A DNA stretch of 64,000 bases, from assembly GCA_913065125.1 (NCBI GenBank), contig CAJYAG010000001.1:496001-560000 (forward strand), in the 5' to 3' direction. Below are positions 44,580 through 53,814 of this stretch, in pieces. Positions within the stretch are counted from its first letter, which is position 1. Every line of letters begins with the position of its first letter. This DNA comes from an uncultured Flavobacteriaceae bacterium. Its GTDB lineage: Bacteria; Bacteroidota; Bacteroidia; Flavobacteriales; Flavobacteriaceae. The notes under the pieces were generated by a model, which saw only the letters and a program-made list of their open reading frames with translations, did no database searches and was not told the origin of the DNA. The position numbers and the translations under genes were made by a program.

Positions 44580-45405
44580 CGTTAAGTAACGTTTTTTCTA
44601 TATCTCTAATTAATTCTAGTTTTCTTTTGTGTAAAATAAGTTGTTTTATGGTTGGTGTGATATAATTTATTGGAGCAATATCGTTCCTTTTTAAAACATC
44701 TTTTACAGCCACCAAATATAACCCTAAAGAATCTTCTTTTTGTACGTATTTGGATTTTTTTAACAAATATTCTCTTGGTTCTTCTTTAAATTTTGGAATT
44801 TTTAACAAAACGTCTTCTAATTTAATCCAAGTAGAATCATTTAGGTTAATTGCTTTAAAATTTAGCTCTTGATTTTCTAAAGCAATTAAATCTTCTTCTT
44901 TATCAGATTTAAAGTGATTTATAATTTCTTTTTGATCTAATAAATCGTTGCCAAAGTGAAGGTATTTTATTTTTATAAGTTCTTCATTTAATCTAAAGTT
45001 TGTTTTATTTGTGTTATAATATTCTTCTATTTCGTCTTCAGAAATAATAGTATCTAATTGCTGCTGAATTAAGCGTTCTTTATAACCATTAATTAATAAA
45101 CTTTCTTTATAATCTTGCACCAACTTATTGTAGGTTGTGTTTTCTTCTAAGGTTAAATTTTCTTCAGCTTTTTGCTTTAACAATTCTTGTACAGCCCAAT
45201 TACTAATAATGCTTTTAACAATTAAAATACTATCTTTTTTAGAGATGTTTTTTGGAATTAAAGACTCAATGTCTTTACTGTATAAGAAGTTATTATTAAT
45301 ACTTGCTATTGGTTTCTCTATGCGATCTTCTTTCTTGCCAAAATCAAAAAACTGACAAGACGAAAAAACTATTAATAGAAAAAAATATACAAGTTTTTTA
45401 TTCAT
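44545..45405 (-). CDS. SurA/PpiC-like lipoprotein without a clear isomerase domain
   Basis: The 286-residue product has a lipoprotein signal (VFSSC, modified cysteine near residue 17) and a SurA N-terminal-like alpha-helical body. I do not see the parvulin core motif, so isomerase activity is doubtful and a chaperone role is more likely. It lies between two SurA-like PPIase genes and overlaps both (8 and 35 bases), so the three proteins probably form one periplasmic folding unit. Confidence 0.75.
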   Translation of the reverse strand: MNKKLVYFFLLIVFSSCQFFDFGKKEDRIEKPIASINNNFLYSKDIESLIPKNISKKDSILIVKSIISNWAVQELLKQKAEENLTLEENTTYNKLVQDYKESLLINGYKERLIQQQLDTIISEDEIEEYYNTNKTNFRLNEELIKIKYLHFGNDLLDQKEIINHFKSDKEEDLIALENQELNFKAINLNDSTWIKLEDVLLKIPKFKEEPREYLLKKSKYVQKEDSLGLYLVAVKDVLKRNDIAPINYITPTIKQLILHKRKLELIRDIEKTLLNDAIQNKNFKEY

Positions 45406-47014
45406 TTTTGGTGTATTGTTTTGTAAGTCTTTTTAACGTTTTTTTCTTAATGTCTATTCGATACTTTTTACGTAAAGTCGTTATCAAGTTTTTTTCCAAA
45501 TAATCTTGATATTCATTCATTACTTTCCCTTTGTTTTTAGACAAATCATTAAAGGAAAACTTCTTTTTATTTTTATAAAAATAAGCTTTTAATCCTAAAG
45601 TATCTTTTGTGGATTTCTCCCAAACTTCTTGTTGCATAAAATCAAACACTATTAAACCTTCTTCATACTCTTTTAATGTCTTTGCAAATTCTGGTTCAGT
45701 AAATTTCAAATTTTCTTTAAAATACCTAAGTACTTCTTCATCTTTAAAATCATTAAAAAGCGCCGCAACAGGTTTATGTCTTCTATTTCTAATATAATCA
45801 AAAAAACGTTCTTGCTTAATTTTTTTATTATTTATTGATAAAATTACTTGCTGCAAAGTATCTTTATTTGACGCTCTAATATTGCTTGAATTAAATACAA
45901 GTTTTGCTTTTTCAAACTCAACAATTTTATATTCGTTTTTTAGTTTCCTTAAAACATGTAAATCAGACATTCTTGCACCACCGCTTGCTCTAACTTTCTC
46001 TGTAATTTCATGCTTCATTTCTTTAAATGATTTAACAGGATGCTTTTTTAATAATTTAATAATATGCCAACCATATTGTGTTTTAAACGGCAAAGTTATA
46101 TCATTCACGTTTATCAATTTAAAAGACTCATCTTCAAACGTTTTAAACATCCTTCCTGTTCCAAATTTTGGCAATCTTCCACCTTTATTAACAGTTCCTC
46201 TATCATTCGAATATTTTAAAACTAATTGCTCAAAATTTGCCCCATTTTTTAAACTTGTATAAATACTATCAATTCTAAATTTTCCTTTTCTAGATTGATC
46301 AGTAATTAATAAATGTGCTACTTCTACTTCTCCGTCTGACAACTGTAAGTCGTTTACTTTTAAAAAATGATATCCGAAATTGGTTTTAAATGGTTCAGAA
46401 ATTTCTCCAACCTTTGTTTGATATGCCATATTTTCAAATGGATATACCATTTTAAAAGCAGTAAAATAACCAACATTTCCAAAATTGCTTTTTACAGATT
46501 GATCGTCTGAATATGCAACTGCAACTTTATCAAAAGGTTGTCCTGAAAGTACTTCTTTTCTTGCTTTGTGAATTTTATTATATGCAATTAAAGTATCTGC
46601 CGGAGTTGCATTTGGAGCTACTTTTACCAAAACATGACTCACATTAACTTTGTATTTTGTTCTGTAATATGCATCTTTTACCAATGTAGACAAATACGCT
46701 GTATCTTGTAAGTACGGAGCAATTAATTGATTTTTGTAGGTTTCAATTTCTCTTTTGTAGGCTCTCGTTTCATCTAATTTTAAACGATATGCTTCTTTTA
46801 ATTTTAACTTAAAATTGATGTATAAATCTAAGTTTTCTTTGATGCTTTTTTGATTTTTATCCTGAATAACATTTAAGTTTTTTTCATAAACATTTTTAAA
46901 TTCTAGCACAGTAACTTTTGTGCCATCAATACGAAACAATACATCAGAATCTTTCTGTGCAAAAGAGGCAAAAGTAGTCGCTAAAAAAAACGTAATAATA
47001 ATTTTAATCTTCAT
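45398..47014 (-). CDS. Periplasmic peptidyl-prolyl isomerase with two parvulin domains
   Basis: The 538-residue product has a signal peptide (cleavage near FASFAQ), an N-terminal chaperone part, then two PPIC domains: about residues 115-215 (VSHVLVKVAP to FGYHFLKVND) and 220-325 (VEVAHLLITD to YGWHIIKLLKKHP). The C-terminal 180 residues are a helical chaperone-like region. It is the first gene of the operon ending with MoxR and is typical of Flavobacteriia. A basic C-terminus (RLTKQYTKNE) overlaps the start of the next gene. Confidence 0.88.
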   Translation of the reverse strand: MKIKIIITFFLATTFASFAQKDSDVLFRIDGTKVTVLEFKNVYEKNLNVIQDKNQKSIKENLDLYINFKLKLKEAYRLKLDETRAYKREIETYKNQLIAPYLQDTAYLSTLVKDAYYRTKYKVNVSHVLVKVAPNATPADTLIAYNKIHKARKEVLSGQPFDKVAVAYSDDQSVKSNFGNVGYFTAFKMVYPFENMAYQTKVGEISEPFKTNFGYHFLKVNDLQLSDGEVEVAHLLITDQSRKGKFRIDSIYTSLKNGANFEQLVLKYSNDRGTVNKGGRLPKFGTGRMFKTFEDESFKLINVNDITLPFKTQYGWHIIKLLKKHPVKSFKEMKHEITEKVRASGGARMSDLHVLRKLKNEYKIVEFEKAKLVFNSSNIRASNKDTLQQVILSINNKKIKQERFFDYIRNRRHKPVAALFNDFKDEEVLRYFKENLKFTEPEFAKTLKEYEEGLIVFDFMQQEVWEKSTKDTLGLKAYFYKNKKKFSFNDLSKNKGKVMNEYQDYLEKNLITTLRKKYRIDIKKKTLKRLTKQYTKNE

Positions 47015-47025
47015 GCGTTTTTATT

Positions 47026-47307
47026 TTATAAAGAGATAATTCCTTCAATTTTTTCAGCTTTTCTATAATAAGAAATCACTTCTTCAGACGAGCTTAATAT
47101 AACTTTAATAGAAACACTTACATATTTTCCCGTTTTAGATTCTTTCGAAGTAATTTTGGCTAACTTCTCTTTAAAAAGCTCTTCAATTTCTAGAACCTGG
47201 TTTCCATTTGCAGGAACGATAAATTTATATAAATATGCTGATGGAAACTTTGTTGTTGCTTCTAAACTATCTTTTAGTTTTAAATAAAAATCTTCTTTTT
47301 TAGACAT
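47026..47307 (-). CDS. DUF493 family protein
   Basis: The 93-residue product has the YbeD/DUF493 ferredoxin-like fold pattern (KFPSAYLYKFIVPANG, SKTGKYVSVSIKVILSS). The family is proposed to bind small ligands or to regulate lipoyl synthesis, but this is not settled. It lies 12 bases upstream of the first SurA-like gene and may be on the same transcript. Confidence 0.85.
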   Translation of the reverse strand: MSKKEDFYLKLKDSLEATTKFPSAYLYKFIVPANGNQVLEIEELFKEKLAKITSKESKTGKYVSVSIKVILSSSEEVISYYRKAEKIEGIISL

Positions 47308-47378
47308 GCTACTAATTTTATCTTTTTATTATTCCTGCAAAATTACACTATATTATTATTTTTATAATCAGAATCTTT

Positions 47379-47386
47379 TATTTTTG
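47379..47386 (+). promoter_or_regulatory. -7 element directly before the ATPase-recQ-fmt operon
   Basis: TATTTTTG ends 4 bases before the ATG at 47391, so the transcript is probably leaderless. Confidence 0.55.
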
Positions 47387-47390
47387 CTGA

Positions 47391-47933
47391 ATGCAACAAA
47401 AAATAGTACTTATTGGTGGACCAGGAACAGGAAAATCTTCTGTTCTAAACGAATTAATTTCTAGAGGGTTTCTTTGCAAACCAGAAATCTCGAGAGAAGT
47501 TACTTTAGAAGCTCAGAAAAAAGGAATCGATCAGTTGTTTTTAACAGACCCGTTGTTGTTTAGCAATTTGTTGCTAAAAGGGAGAGAGAAACAATATTTA
47601 GAAGTCAATGAATCTACCGACGAACTTGTTTTTTTTGATCGCGGAATTCCAGATGTACACGCTTATTTAGAGTTTTTTAATACTGATTATCCGGCGCATT
47701 TTATCGAAAAAAGCACCACACATTTATATTCAAAAGTATTTATGCTTCCGCCTTGGAAAGAAATTTATACTTGTGATAATGAACGTTATGAAAGTTTTGA
47801 AGAAGCAGTTAAAATTTATCATCACTTAAAAAAAACGTACGAACAAATTGGATATAAAATTAGTATCGTACCTTTTGGAACAATTCAAGAAAGAACCGAC
47901 TATATTTTAAATGCTATTAAAAATGATGTATGA
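47391..47933 (+). CDS. AAA_28-type ATP-binding protein
   Basis: The 180-residue product has a Walker A (LIGGPGTGKSS) near the N-terminus, FFDRGIPDVHAYLEF (Walker B-like, about 82) and a C-terminal helical part, as in the AAA_28 family of small P-loop kinases or NTPases (COG3911). The substrate is unknown. Its stop codon overlaps the start of the recQ gene (ATGA), which suggests translational coupling. Confidence 0.85.
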   Translation: MQQKIVLIGGPGTGKSSVLNELISRGFLCKPEISREVTLEAQKKGIDQLFLTDPLLFSNLLLKGREKQYLEVNESTDELVFFDRGIPDVHAYLEFFNTDYPAHFIEKSTTHLYSKVFMLPPWKEIYTCDNERYESFEEAVKIYHHLKKTYEQIGYKISIVPFGTIQERTDYILNAIKNDV

Positions 47934-49816
47934 ATACTGCTTTAAAAATATTAAAAAAGTATTGGAATCATAATTCGTTTAGAGAACCACAAGATAAAAT
48001 TATTAATGCCGTTCTAGAAAATAATAATACAATTGTATTATTACCAACTGGCGGCGGAAAATCTATTTGTTTTCAAATTCCTGCATTGGTAAAAGACGGA
48101 ATTTGCATTGTTGTTTCGCCGCTTATTGCTTTAATGCAAGATCAAGTGGATAGCTTAAACAACAAAGGCATTAAAGCCACAACAATTGCTTCTGGTACTT
48201 CTCAAGACGATTTAATCACCTTGTTTGATAATATCAGATTCGGGAATTATAAATTTTTATATCTCTCGCCAGAAAGATTACAATCGCCTTTTATACAAGA
48301 AAAAATCAAACAATTAAATATCAATTTAATTGCAGTTGATGAAGCGCATTGTATTTCTGAATGGGGGCACGACTTTAGACCATCGTACAGAAATATTAAA
48401 ATTTTAAAAGAATTAAAACCTACTGTTCCAATTATTGCATTAACCGCTACTGCTACAAAAGAAGTGCTAGATGATATTGCCAATAGCTTAGAAATTAAGG
48501 ATGCAACAATTTTTAAAAAATCTTTTTATAGAGATCATTTAGCCTATCAAATTTTTTCTTTGGAAGATAAATTAGGTCGACTTTTACAAATTTGCACAAA
48601 AACAAAAGCACCAATTATTGTGTATGTAAGTAGCAGAAATAAAACCAAGGAAATTGCTAGTTTTTTAAATGCAAATAATTTTAAAGCGAGCCATTATCAC
48701 GGCGGGTTGTCTGCTGCAAACAAACAAGAAGCTTTTGACAATTGGATCTCAGAAAAAACACCAATTATTGTAGCAACAAATGCCTTTGGAATGGGAATCG
48801 ATAAAGACAATGTAAAAGTTGTGATCCATTTAGATTTACCAAATAGCATCGAAAACTACATTCAAGAAGCTGGAAGAGCTGGCAGAAATGGCGAAAAATC
48901 TTTTTCTGCTGTGCTGGTTAACAAAAATGATATTCGTCTTTATAAAGAGCGATTAGAAAATGCTTTTCCTACAATTGCTGAAATAAAACACATTTACAAA
49001 AGTATCTTTTCACATTTTCAAATTGCGAACGGAGAAATTAATGAAGAAGTATTTCAGTTCAATCTTTTTGAATTTTCAGACAAATATAAAATTCCGACAA
49101 ACAAAGTTGCAACAACCATAAACTTATTAGAAATCAACGGAATTATCCAAATTACAGATAGTTATAATAAAAAATCTACCGTACAATTTTTAACAAGTAG
49201 CAATCGTGTCTTAAACTATTCGAAATCAGATTCTAATACCATAAAGTTGATACAATTATTACTAAGAAGCTATGGCGGAATTTTTGAGCAAGAAACAAAG
49301 ATTAATGAATTATGGTTGGCAAAAAAAGCACATTTTCTTTCTAAACAAGTTGTAGCTATTCTTACCAAATTAGAAACAGAAGGGTTGATTTCGTATAAAA
49401 AAACTACTGAAAATGCCGAACTCTATTTTTTAGTTCCGAGAGAAGATGATAAAACCATCAATAGCATTTCTAAAAATATTCAGAAATACATCAAACAAAA
49501 AATAAGAAAAGCTACAGATTTAGTTGCATTTATTGAAAATGATGCCATTTGTAGAAGTGTTCAAGTTTTACGCTATTTTAATGAGAAAGGCACTGAAAAG
49601 TGTGGAATTTGTGATGTTTGTTTGGCAAATAAGAAAACCTATCAAGATGTTTCAAAAGAAATTATGGAATATTTATCATCAAACAAAACAGCAACTTCAA
49701 AAGAAATCTGCCAACAAATTCCAAGTAAAGAAGACATCATTTTAGTAAATTTGCAACAACTTTTATCCGAAGAAAAAATTAGCATTAATAATTTTAATCA
49801 ATATCATCTTAACTAA
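47930..49816 (+). CDS. recQ: ATP-dependent DNA helicase RecQ
   Basis: The 628-residue product has the RecQ helicase core: LLPTGGGKSICFQIP (Walker A, about 38-52), DEAHCISEWGHDFR (DEAH box), TATATKEV and QEAGRAGRNGE. The RecQ C-terminal zinc cysteines (KCGICDVC) are at about 560-570. RecQ acts 3'-5' in recombination and repair. The HRDC domain is not seen, so this may be the shorter RecQ type common in Bacteroidota. It is the middle gene of an operon and its stop overlaps the fmt start by one base (TAATG). Confidence 0.93.
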   Translation: MNTALKILKKYWNHNSFREPQDKIINAVLENNNTIVLLPTGGGKSICFQIPALVKDGICIVVSPLIALMQDQVDSLNNKGIKATTIASGTSQDDLITLFDNIRFGNYKFLYLSPERLQSPFIQEKIKQLNINLIAVDEAHCISEWGHDFRPSYRNIKILKELKPTVPIIALTATATKEVLDDIANSLEIKDATIFKKSFYRDHLAYQIFSLEDKLGRLLQICTKTKAPIIVYVSSRNKTKEIASFLNANNFKASHYHGGLSAANKQEAFDNWISEKTPIIVATNAFGMGIDKDNVKVVIHLDLPNSIENYIQEAGRAGRNGEKSFSAVLVNKNDIRLYKERLENAFPTIAEIKHIYKSIFSHFQIANGEINEEVFQFNLFEFSDKYKIPTNKVATTINLLEINGIIQITDSYNKKSTVQFLTSSNRVLNYSKSDSNTIKLIQLLLRSYGGIFEQETKINELWLAKKAHFLSKQVVAILTKLETEGLISYKKTTENAELYFLVPREDDKTINSISKNIQKYIKQKIRKATDLVAFIENDAICRSVQVLRYFNEKGTEKCGICDVCLANKKTYQDVSKEIMEYLSSNKTATSKEICQQIPSKEDIILVNLQQLLSEEKISINNFNQYHLN

Positions 49817-50760
49817 TGAGAGATTTACGAATTGTATTTATGGGAACTCCAGATTTTGCAGTCACCATTTTAAAACATTTAGTAGAGAATAAGCACACTA
49901 TTGTTGGGGTAATTACTGCTCCAGACAAACCAGCAGGAAGAGGACGAAAGTTAAATGAATCTGCAGTAAAAAAATATGCCGTTTCTCAAAACTTAAATAT
50001 CTTACAACCCACCAATCTTAAAAATCAAGATTTTATAGATGAATTATCTGGATTAAAAGCCAATTTACAGATTGTTGTAGCCTTTAGAATGTTGCCAAAA
50101 GTAGTTTGGCAAATGCCAGAATTTGGCACCTTTAATTTACACGCATCTTTATTGCCAGAATATCGTGGAGCAGCACCAATTAATTGGGCTATTATTAATG
50201 GTGATACAAAAACGGGTGTTACCACATTCTTTATTGATGATAAAATTGATACAGGAGAAATCATTCTTCAAAAAGAAATTGCTATAAAAGAAAATGAAAT
50301 TGTTGGCGAGCTACACGATCGTTTAATGCATTTAGGAGCAGATGTGGTTTTAGAAACGCTACAACTTATAAAAGAAAATAAAGTAGTTACTCAAAAGCAG
50401 CCAGAATTAGAAGAGAAAACCGCTTATAAATTGTTCCCAGATAACTGTAAAATTGATTGGAGTGATCGTTTAGAAAACATTTACAATAAAGTACGTGGAT
50501 TAAATCCGTATCCAGCTGCTTGGACTACTATATATAATAATGACATAGAAACAACTGCTAAATTGTATAAAGTTTCTAAAGAATTTGTTAATCACACTGA
50601 TGAAATAGGCAAAATAATAAGCACTAAAAAAACATTAAAAGTTGCTGTTGTGAACGGATATCTAATGATTGATGAAATAAAATTAGCTGGAAAGAAGAAA
50701 ATGGATGTCCAAAATCTACTAAATGGCTTTCAATTTTCATCCAACTCAAAAATGACTTAA
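49816..50760 (+). CDS. fmt: Methionyl-tRNA formyltransferase
   Basis: The 314-residue product has the formyltransferase core (FMGTPDFAVTILKHL at the start, NLHASLLPEYRGAAPINWAI near residue 110, and DTGEIILQKEIAI) and a C-terminal domain of normal length. It formylates initiator methionyl-tRNA. The start codon overlaps the recQ stop by one base. Confidence 0.96.
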   Translation: MRDLRIVFMGTPDFAVTILKHLVENKHTIVGVITAPDKPAGRGRKLNESAVKKYAVSQNLNILQPTNLKNQDFIDELSGLKANLQIVVAFRMLPKVVWQMPEFGTFNLHASLLPEYRGAAPINWAIINGDTKTGVTTFFIDDKIDTGEIILQKEIAIKENEIVGELHDRLMHLGADVVLETLQLIKENKVVTQKQPELEEKTAYKLFPDNCKIDWSDRLENIYNKVRGLNPYPAAWTTIYNNDIETTAKLYKVSKEFVNHTDEIGKIISTKKTLKVAVVNGYLMIDEIKLAGKKKMDVQNLLNGFQFSSNSKMT

Positions 50761-50865
50761 TCTCTTTATTGACACGGTTTCTGCTATTTTAATCCTTTTT
50801 TTGCTTTGGTTATTAACAATTTTACCTCTTTTATTAACAAAAACAAGGTTTTTTAGTGTCATTTC

Positions 50866-50895
50866 TTGCACGAACCCTTATTCCTGCTATATTTG
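50866..50895 (+). promoter_or_regulatory. Promoter of the HU gene
   Basis: TTG at 50866-50868, 19 bases, TATATTTG at 50888-50895: a full match to the Bacteroidota consensus, about 55 bases before the ATG. Confidence 0.7.
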
Positions 50896-50950
50896 TTAAG
50901 CTTAGTTAAGCGAAAATATTAGATCAATTAATTTTTAAAAATTACAAATC

Positions 50951-51223
50951 ATGAACAAATCAGATTTAATCGATGCAATGGCTGCTGACGCAGGAATTTC
51001 TAAAGCTGCAGCAAAAGCTGCCTTAGACTCATTAACTTCTAACGTTACTAAAGCTTTAAAAGGCGGAGATAGAGTATCATTAGTTGGATGGGGAACTTGG
51101 TCAGTATCTAACAGAGCTGCTAGAACTGGTAGAAACCCACAAACTGGAAAAACTATTCAAATTGCTGCTAAAAACGTAGTTAAGTTTAAAGCAGGTGCTG
51201 GATTAAGTAGTTCAGTAAACTAG
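50951..51223 (+). CDS. HU family DNA-binding protein
   Basis: The 90-residue product is a complete HU/IHF protein: it starts [15 protein letters not shown], includes the beta-arm segment [14 protein letters not shown] and ends in a short C-terminal helix. HU dimers bend and compact DNA. The gene is monocistronic, has a full-consensus promoter and ends at a perfect terminator, as expected for an abundant protein. Its richer codon use (GCT, GGT) also fits high expression. Confidence 0.96.
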   Translation: MNKSDLIDAMAADAGISKAAAKAALDSLTSNVTKALKGGDRVSLVGWGTWSVSNRAARTGRNPQTGKTIQIAAKNVVKFKAGAGLSSSVN

Positions 51224-51243
51224 AAATACAAAAAATTGTATTT

Positions 51244-51277
51244 AAAAACTCTCCTAAATATTTAGGAGAGTTTTTTT
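51244..51277 (+). terminator. Terminator of the HU gene
   Basis: AAAAACTCTCCTAAAT and its exact reverse complement (51244-51275), then T-run. Confidence 0.9.
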
Positions 51278-51322
51278 ATTGCCTAAAAAGTTGTTATATT
51301 TAAAAGCGATAGCCGTTATTTT

Positions 51323-51880
51323 ATGAAATCACTTTTACCTAAAAAAGGAAGATTATTAATTTCAGAACCTTCAATCTTAAATGATTCTTCATTTAATAGA
51401 TCGATTATTCTGTTAACAGAGCATACCAAAAACAATTCTGTCGGCTTTATATTAAACAAACCTTTAAGCTTTACCTTAAACGACCTTGTTCCAGAAATTG
51501 CATGTAATTTTCCTGTTTACCAAGGCGGCCCCGTTGAACAAGATAATTTATATTTTGTACACCAAGTTCCTGAGCTAATTACAGACAGCGTAGAAGTTTC
51601 TAATGGTGTTTTTTGGGGAGGAAATTTTGAGGCTTTAAAAGACTTATTAAACAATCAAAAATTAAAAATTAGTGACATTCGGTTTTTCTTAGGATATTCT
51701 GGTTGGGAAAGCAATCAATTAGAAGAAGAACTTAAAACCGACTCTTGGTTTGTTTCAGAAAATAATTACTCAAACATTTTTGCCACAGACAATACTACCA
51801 TTTGGAAAAATAAATTACTTGAAAAAGGCGGTAAATATAAAATTTGGGCTAATGCACCAAGTGATATTCAATTGAACTAA
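51323..51880 (+). CDS. YqgE/AlgH family protein
   Basis: The 185-residue product matches the YqgE/AlgH family: KGRLLISEPSILNDSSFNRS at the start, VYQGGPVEQDNLYFVH in the middle and LGYSGWESNQLEEEL. The family is widely conserved, and its role is not established. It converges with the class IV aminotransferase gene, whose stop codon overlaps its own. Confidence 0.93.
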   Translation: MKSLLPKKGRLLISEPSILNDSSFNRSIILLTEHTKNNSVGFILNKPLSFTLNDLVPEIACNFPVYQGGPVEQDNLYFVHQVPELITDSVEVSNGVFWGGNFEALKDLLNNQKLKISDIRFFLGYSGWESNQLEEELKTDSWFVSENNYSNIFATDNTTIWKNKLLEKGGKYKIWANAPSDIQLN

Positions 51881-52713
51881 GCCTTAGAAAGAATCTGTTG
51901 TAGTTTTAAATTTGCCAACAACTTCTCTCCTACTTCTGTTTTAAATTCTTTTTTCCGGTATTTTGTAACTGGCTGAATTCCAATAATAGAATTCGTTAAA
52001 AAGAGTTCATCTGCTTTTTGCATTTCAAAAGGAGAAATAGAGGTTTCTGTAAGAATATAATCTTTATTCTTTTGAAGAATTTCGATAACTTTTTTTCTAA
52101 CAATTCCTTTAATACAGCCTTCTGTTAAGGCCGGTGTTTTAATTTCGTTTCCTTTCACCACAAAAATATTGGCATTTGTTGCTTCTACAATTCCTTTGTT
52201 TTCGTTTAACAACACACAATTATCTAGTTCGTTTTCTTCCATATAAATACTTGCCAAGGTATTTAGCATTCTATTGGTGGTTTTTATGGTAGAAAGCAAT
52301 CCTGAGTAATTGTAAAAATCTTTAAACAAGTCTATTTGATAAGTGCTTTTAGTTTGATAGGTGTTTTCAGAAACTTCAATCACATAATCAACTTCATTCG
52401 TTTTTGGCGTATACAAACCACCGTCTTTTCTAAACACAGATAACCGAATTCGAAGTTTTTTATTTTCTATTTGATTCGGAATTGATTTTAAGATTTCTTC
52501 TTCTAAAAACTCTAGAGTAAATTTTAACGGAATTTCCATACGCAACATACGCATAGAGGCCATCAATCTAAAATAATGATCTTCCCAGAAAACAATATTG
52601 TTATTGATCACATTAATCGTTTCAAAGATAGCGTCTCCATACTTAAATGCTCTGTTGTTTACAGAAACAGAAAAATCATTTTTATTAATTAAATCACCGT
52701 TATAATTCAACAT
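51877..52713 (-). CDS. Class IV aminotransferase (IlvE/PabC-like)
   Basis: The product, 278 residues from the ATG at 52713 (MLNYNGDLINKNDF), is a PLP-dependent fold-type IV enzyme. The lysine of IKTTNRM is the likely PLP site, and E and N of VEATNANIF belong to the cofactor pocket. The family contains branched-chain aminotransferases, D-amino acid aminotransferase and aminodeoxychorismate lyase; sequence alone does not decide. The frame is open back to 52740, but that start adds MFFNFKRII, which has no conserved role. A folate-pathway neighbour is not present. Confidence 0.85.
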   Translation of the reverse strand: MLNYNGDLINKNDFSVSVNNRAFKYGDAIFETINVINNNIVFWEDHYFRLMASMRMLRMEIPLKFTLEFLEEEILKSIPNQIENKKLRIRLSVFRKDGGLYTPKTNEVDYVIEVSENTYQTKSTYQIDLFKDFYNYSGLLSTIKTTNRMLNTLASIYMEENELDNCVLLNENKGIVEATNANIFVVKGNEIKTPALTEGCIKGIVRKKVIEILQKNKDYILTETSISPFEMQKADELFLTNSIIGIQPVTKYRKKEFKTEVGEKLLANLKLQQILSKA

Positions 52714-52783
52714 AATTATTCTCTTAAAATTGAAAAACAAAATTACATTAAATGCATTAAAACTTGGTTTATAATTTCATAAA

Positions 52784-52818
52784 AAAAAGCCTTATAAATT
52801 AATTTATAAGGCTTTTTA
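52784..52818 (-). terminator. Terminator of the START-like gene
   Basis: AAAAAGCCTTATAAATT with its exact reverse complement at 52801-52817. It is perfect in both directions. Confidence 0.85.
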
Positions 52819-52835
52819 TATCGTGTAATATTAGT

Positions 52836-53219
52836 TTATGCTCCAATAGTGTGTTTTAATTCATCTATTTGATTTTCCCATAACATTTTAGATTCTTCTA
52901 CTTCATCTTCATCATCTGCAAAATCAGTAACCATTAAAGAAACATCTTTTGTAATTGGGTCAACTTGAATTCTAAATTCAAAATAAGATTCATCTCCTTC
53001 GCTTTCCTCCCATTTGTATTTCATTTTTTCATGATTCTTATTTGATAAAATAGCTGCTTTTTCTTCAACACCATCCCAAACAAAAGTCACTAATTTACCT
53101 CTCGAGTTTACTTTATCAGCAAACCATTCTTCTAATCCTGCGGGAGTTGCAAAGTAGGTATATAGCATGCTTGGAGAAGCATGAATAGGAAATTCTAATT
53201 CAAATTTAATTTTACTCAT
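52836..53219 (-). CDS. START-like/AHSA1-type protein
   Basis: The 127-residue product has the pattern of small SRPBCC proteins: IHASPSMLYTYFATPAGLEEWFADKV and a central beta-sheet with KYKWEESEGDESYFEFRI. Flavobacterial members are called START-like domain proteins. The fold binds hydrophobic ligands or acts with Hsp90-like chaperones; function here is unknown. It ends 18 bases before a perfect terminator. Confidence 0.85.
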   Translation of the reverse strand: MSKIKFELEFPIHASPSMLYTYFATPAGLEEWFADKVNSRGKLVTFVWDGVEEKAAILSNKNHEKMKYKWEESEGDESYFEFRIQVDPITKDVSLMVTDFADDEDEVEESKMLWENQIDELKHTIGA

Positions 53220-53283
53220 TATCCATTTTCTTAGTAGGCCAATATAGGTATTTATTCCTTTTTAAAAAAATTAAAAACTTAGC

Positions 53284-53313
53284 TTGCAAAAAAACAAAAA
53301 TAGGTTATATTTG
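53284..53313 (+). promoter_or_regulatory. Promoter of tRNA-Met
   Basis: TTG at 53284-53286, 19 bases, TATATTTG at 53306-53313. Full consensus, 15 bases before the tRNA. Confidence 0.75.
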
Positions 53314-53328
53314 CAGCCGCATAATCAT

Positions 53329-53402
53329 GGCGAGGTAGCTCAGTTGGTTAGAGCGTCGGATTCATAACCCGGAGGTCACGAGTTCAAATCTCGTTCTCGC
53401 TA
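53329..53402 (+). tRNA. tRNA-Met (anticodon CAT)
   Basis: A cloverleaf can be drawn: acceptor GGCGAGG with TCTCGCT (two G-U pairs), D arm GCTC/GAGC, anticodon loop TTCATAA, T arm ACGAG/CTCGT, discriminator A. The first pair is G-U rather than the mismatch of initiator tRNA, so it is elongator tRNA-Met. CAT can also mark tRNA-Ile2 after lysidine modification; Met is more likely. CCA is not encoded. Confidence 0.9.
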
Positions 53403-53410
53403 CAAAAGGA

Positions 53411-53442
53411 AAACCCAAAACTAATTTGTTTTGGGTTTTTTG
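53411..53442 (+). terminator. Terminator of tRNA-Met
   Basis: AAACCCAAAAC (53411-53421) with GTTTTGGGTTT (53428-53438), then T-run. Confidence 0.85.
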
Positions 53443-53600
53443 TTTTATAAATATTTAGATTTATGGCATTTTTTATTCTTTTTTTTGTTATTTCTATAAG
53501 TAAATCACTGCTTGATAATATGAATAAACTTATAGTGATTTCATTTTCTGAATGTTATAATAAAAGTTGTAATTTTTTTTCAATTATCTATAAAATTTCA

Positions 53601-53630
53601 TTGCAAAAAAGAAAAATGCTCTTATATTTG
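53601..53630 (+). promoter_or_regulatory. Promoter of tRNA-Gly
   Basis: TTG at 53601-53603, 19 bases, TATATTTG at 53623-53630. Same exact spacing as for tRNA-Met. Confidence 0.75.
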
Positions 53631-53643
53631 CAGCTCTATTAAC

Positions 53644-53716
53644 GCGAAAGTAGCTCAGTTGGTAGAGCGTCAGCCTTCCAAGCTGAATGTCGCCGGTTCG
53701 AACCCGGTCTTTCGCT
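53644..53716 (+). tRNA. tRNA-Gly (anticodon TCC)
   Basis: Acceptor GCGAAAG pairs with CTTTCGC, D arm GCTC/GAGC, anticodon loop CTTCCAA, T arm GCCGG/CCGGT. All stems close, discriminator T, no encoded CCA. It is separated from tRNA-Met by about 240 bases with its own promoter. Confidence 0.93.
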
Positions 53717-53717
53717 C

Positions 53718-53752
53718 AAAAGACTTCATTTAATTATGGAGTCTTTTTTTTA
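53718..53752 (+). terminator. Terminator of tRNA-Gly
   Basis: AAAAGACTTCAT (53718-53729) with ATGGAGTCTTTT (53736-53747), one G-U pair, then T-run. Confidence 0.85.
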
Positions 53753-53814
53753 TTGTCAATTTTTATAAAAACCTAAAGTAAGGATGAGAAGTTGATATCG
53801 AGCAGAGTTGAGAT

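Noticed and set aside
53246..53252. TACCTAT on the minus strand before the START-like gene
   Set aside because: No TTTG or similar box follows at the required spacing.
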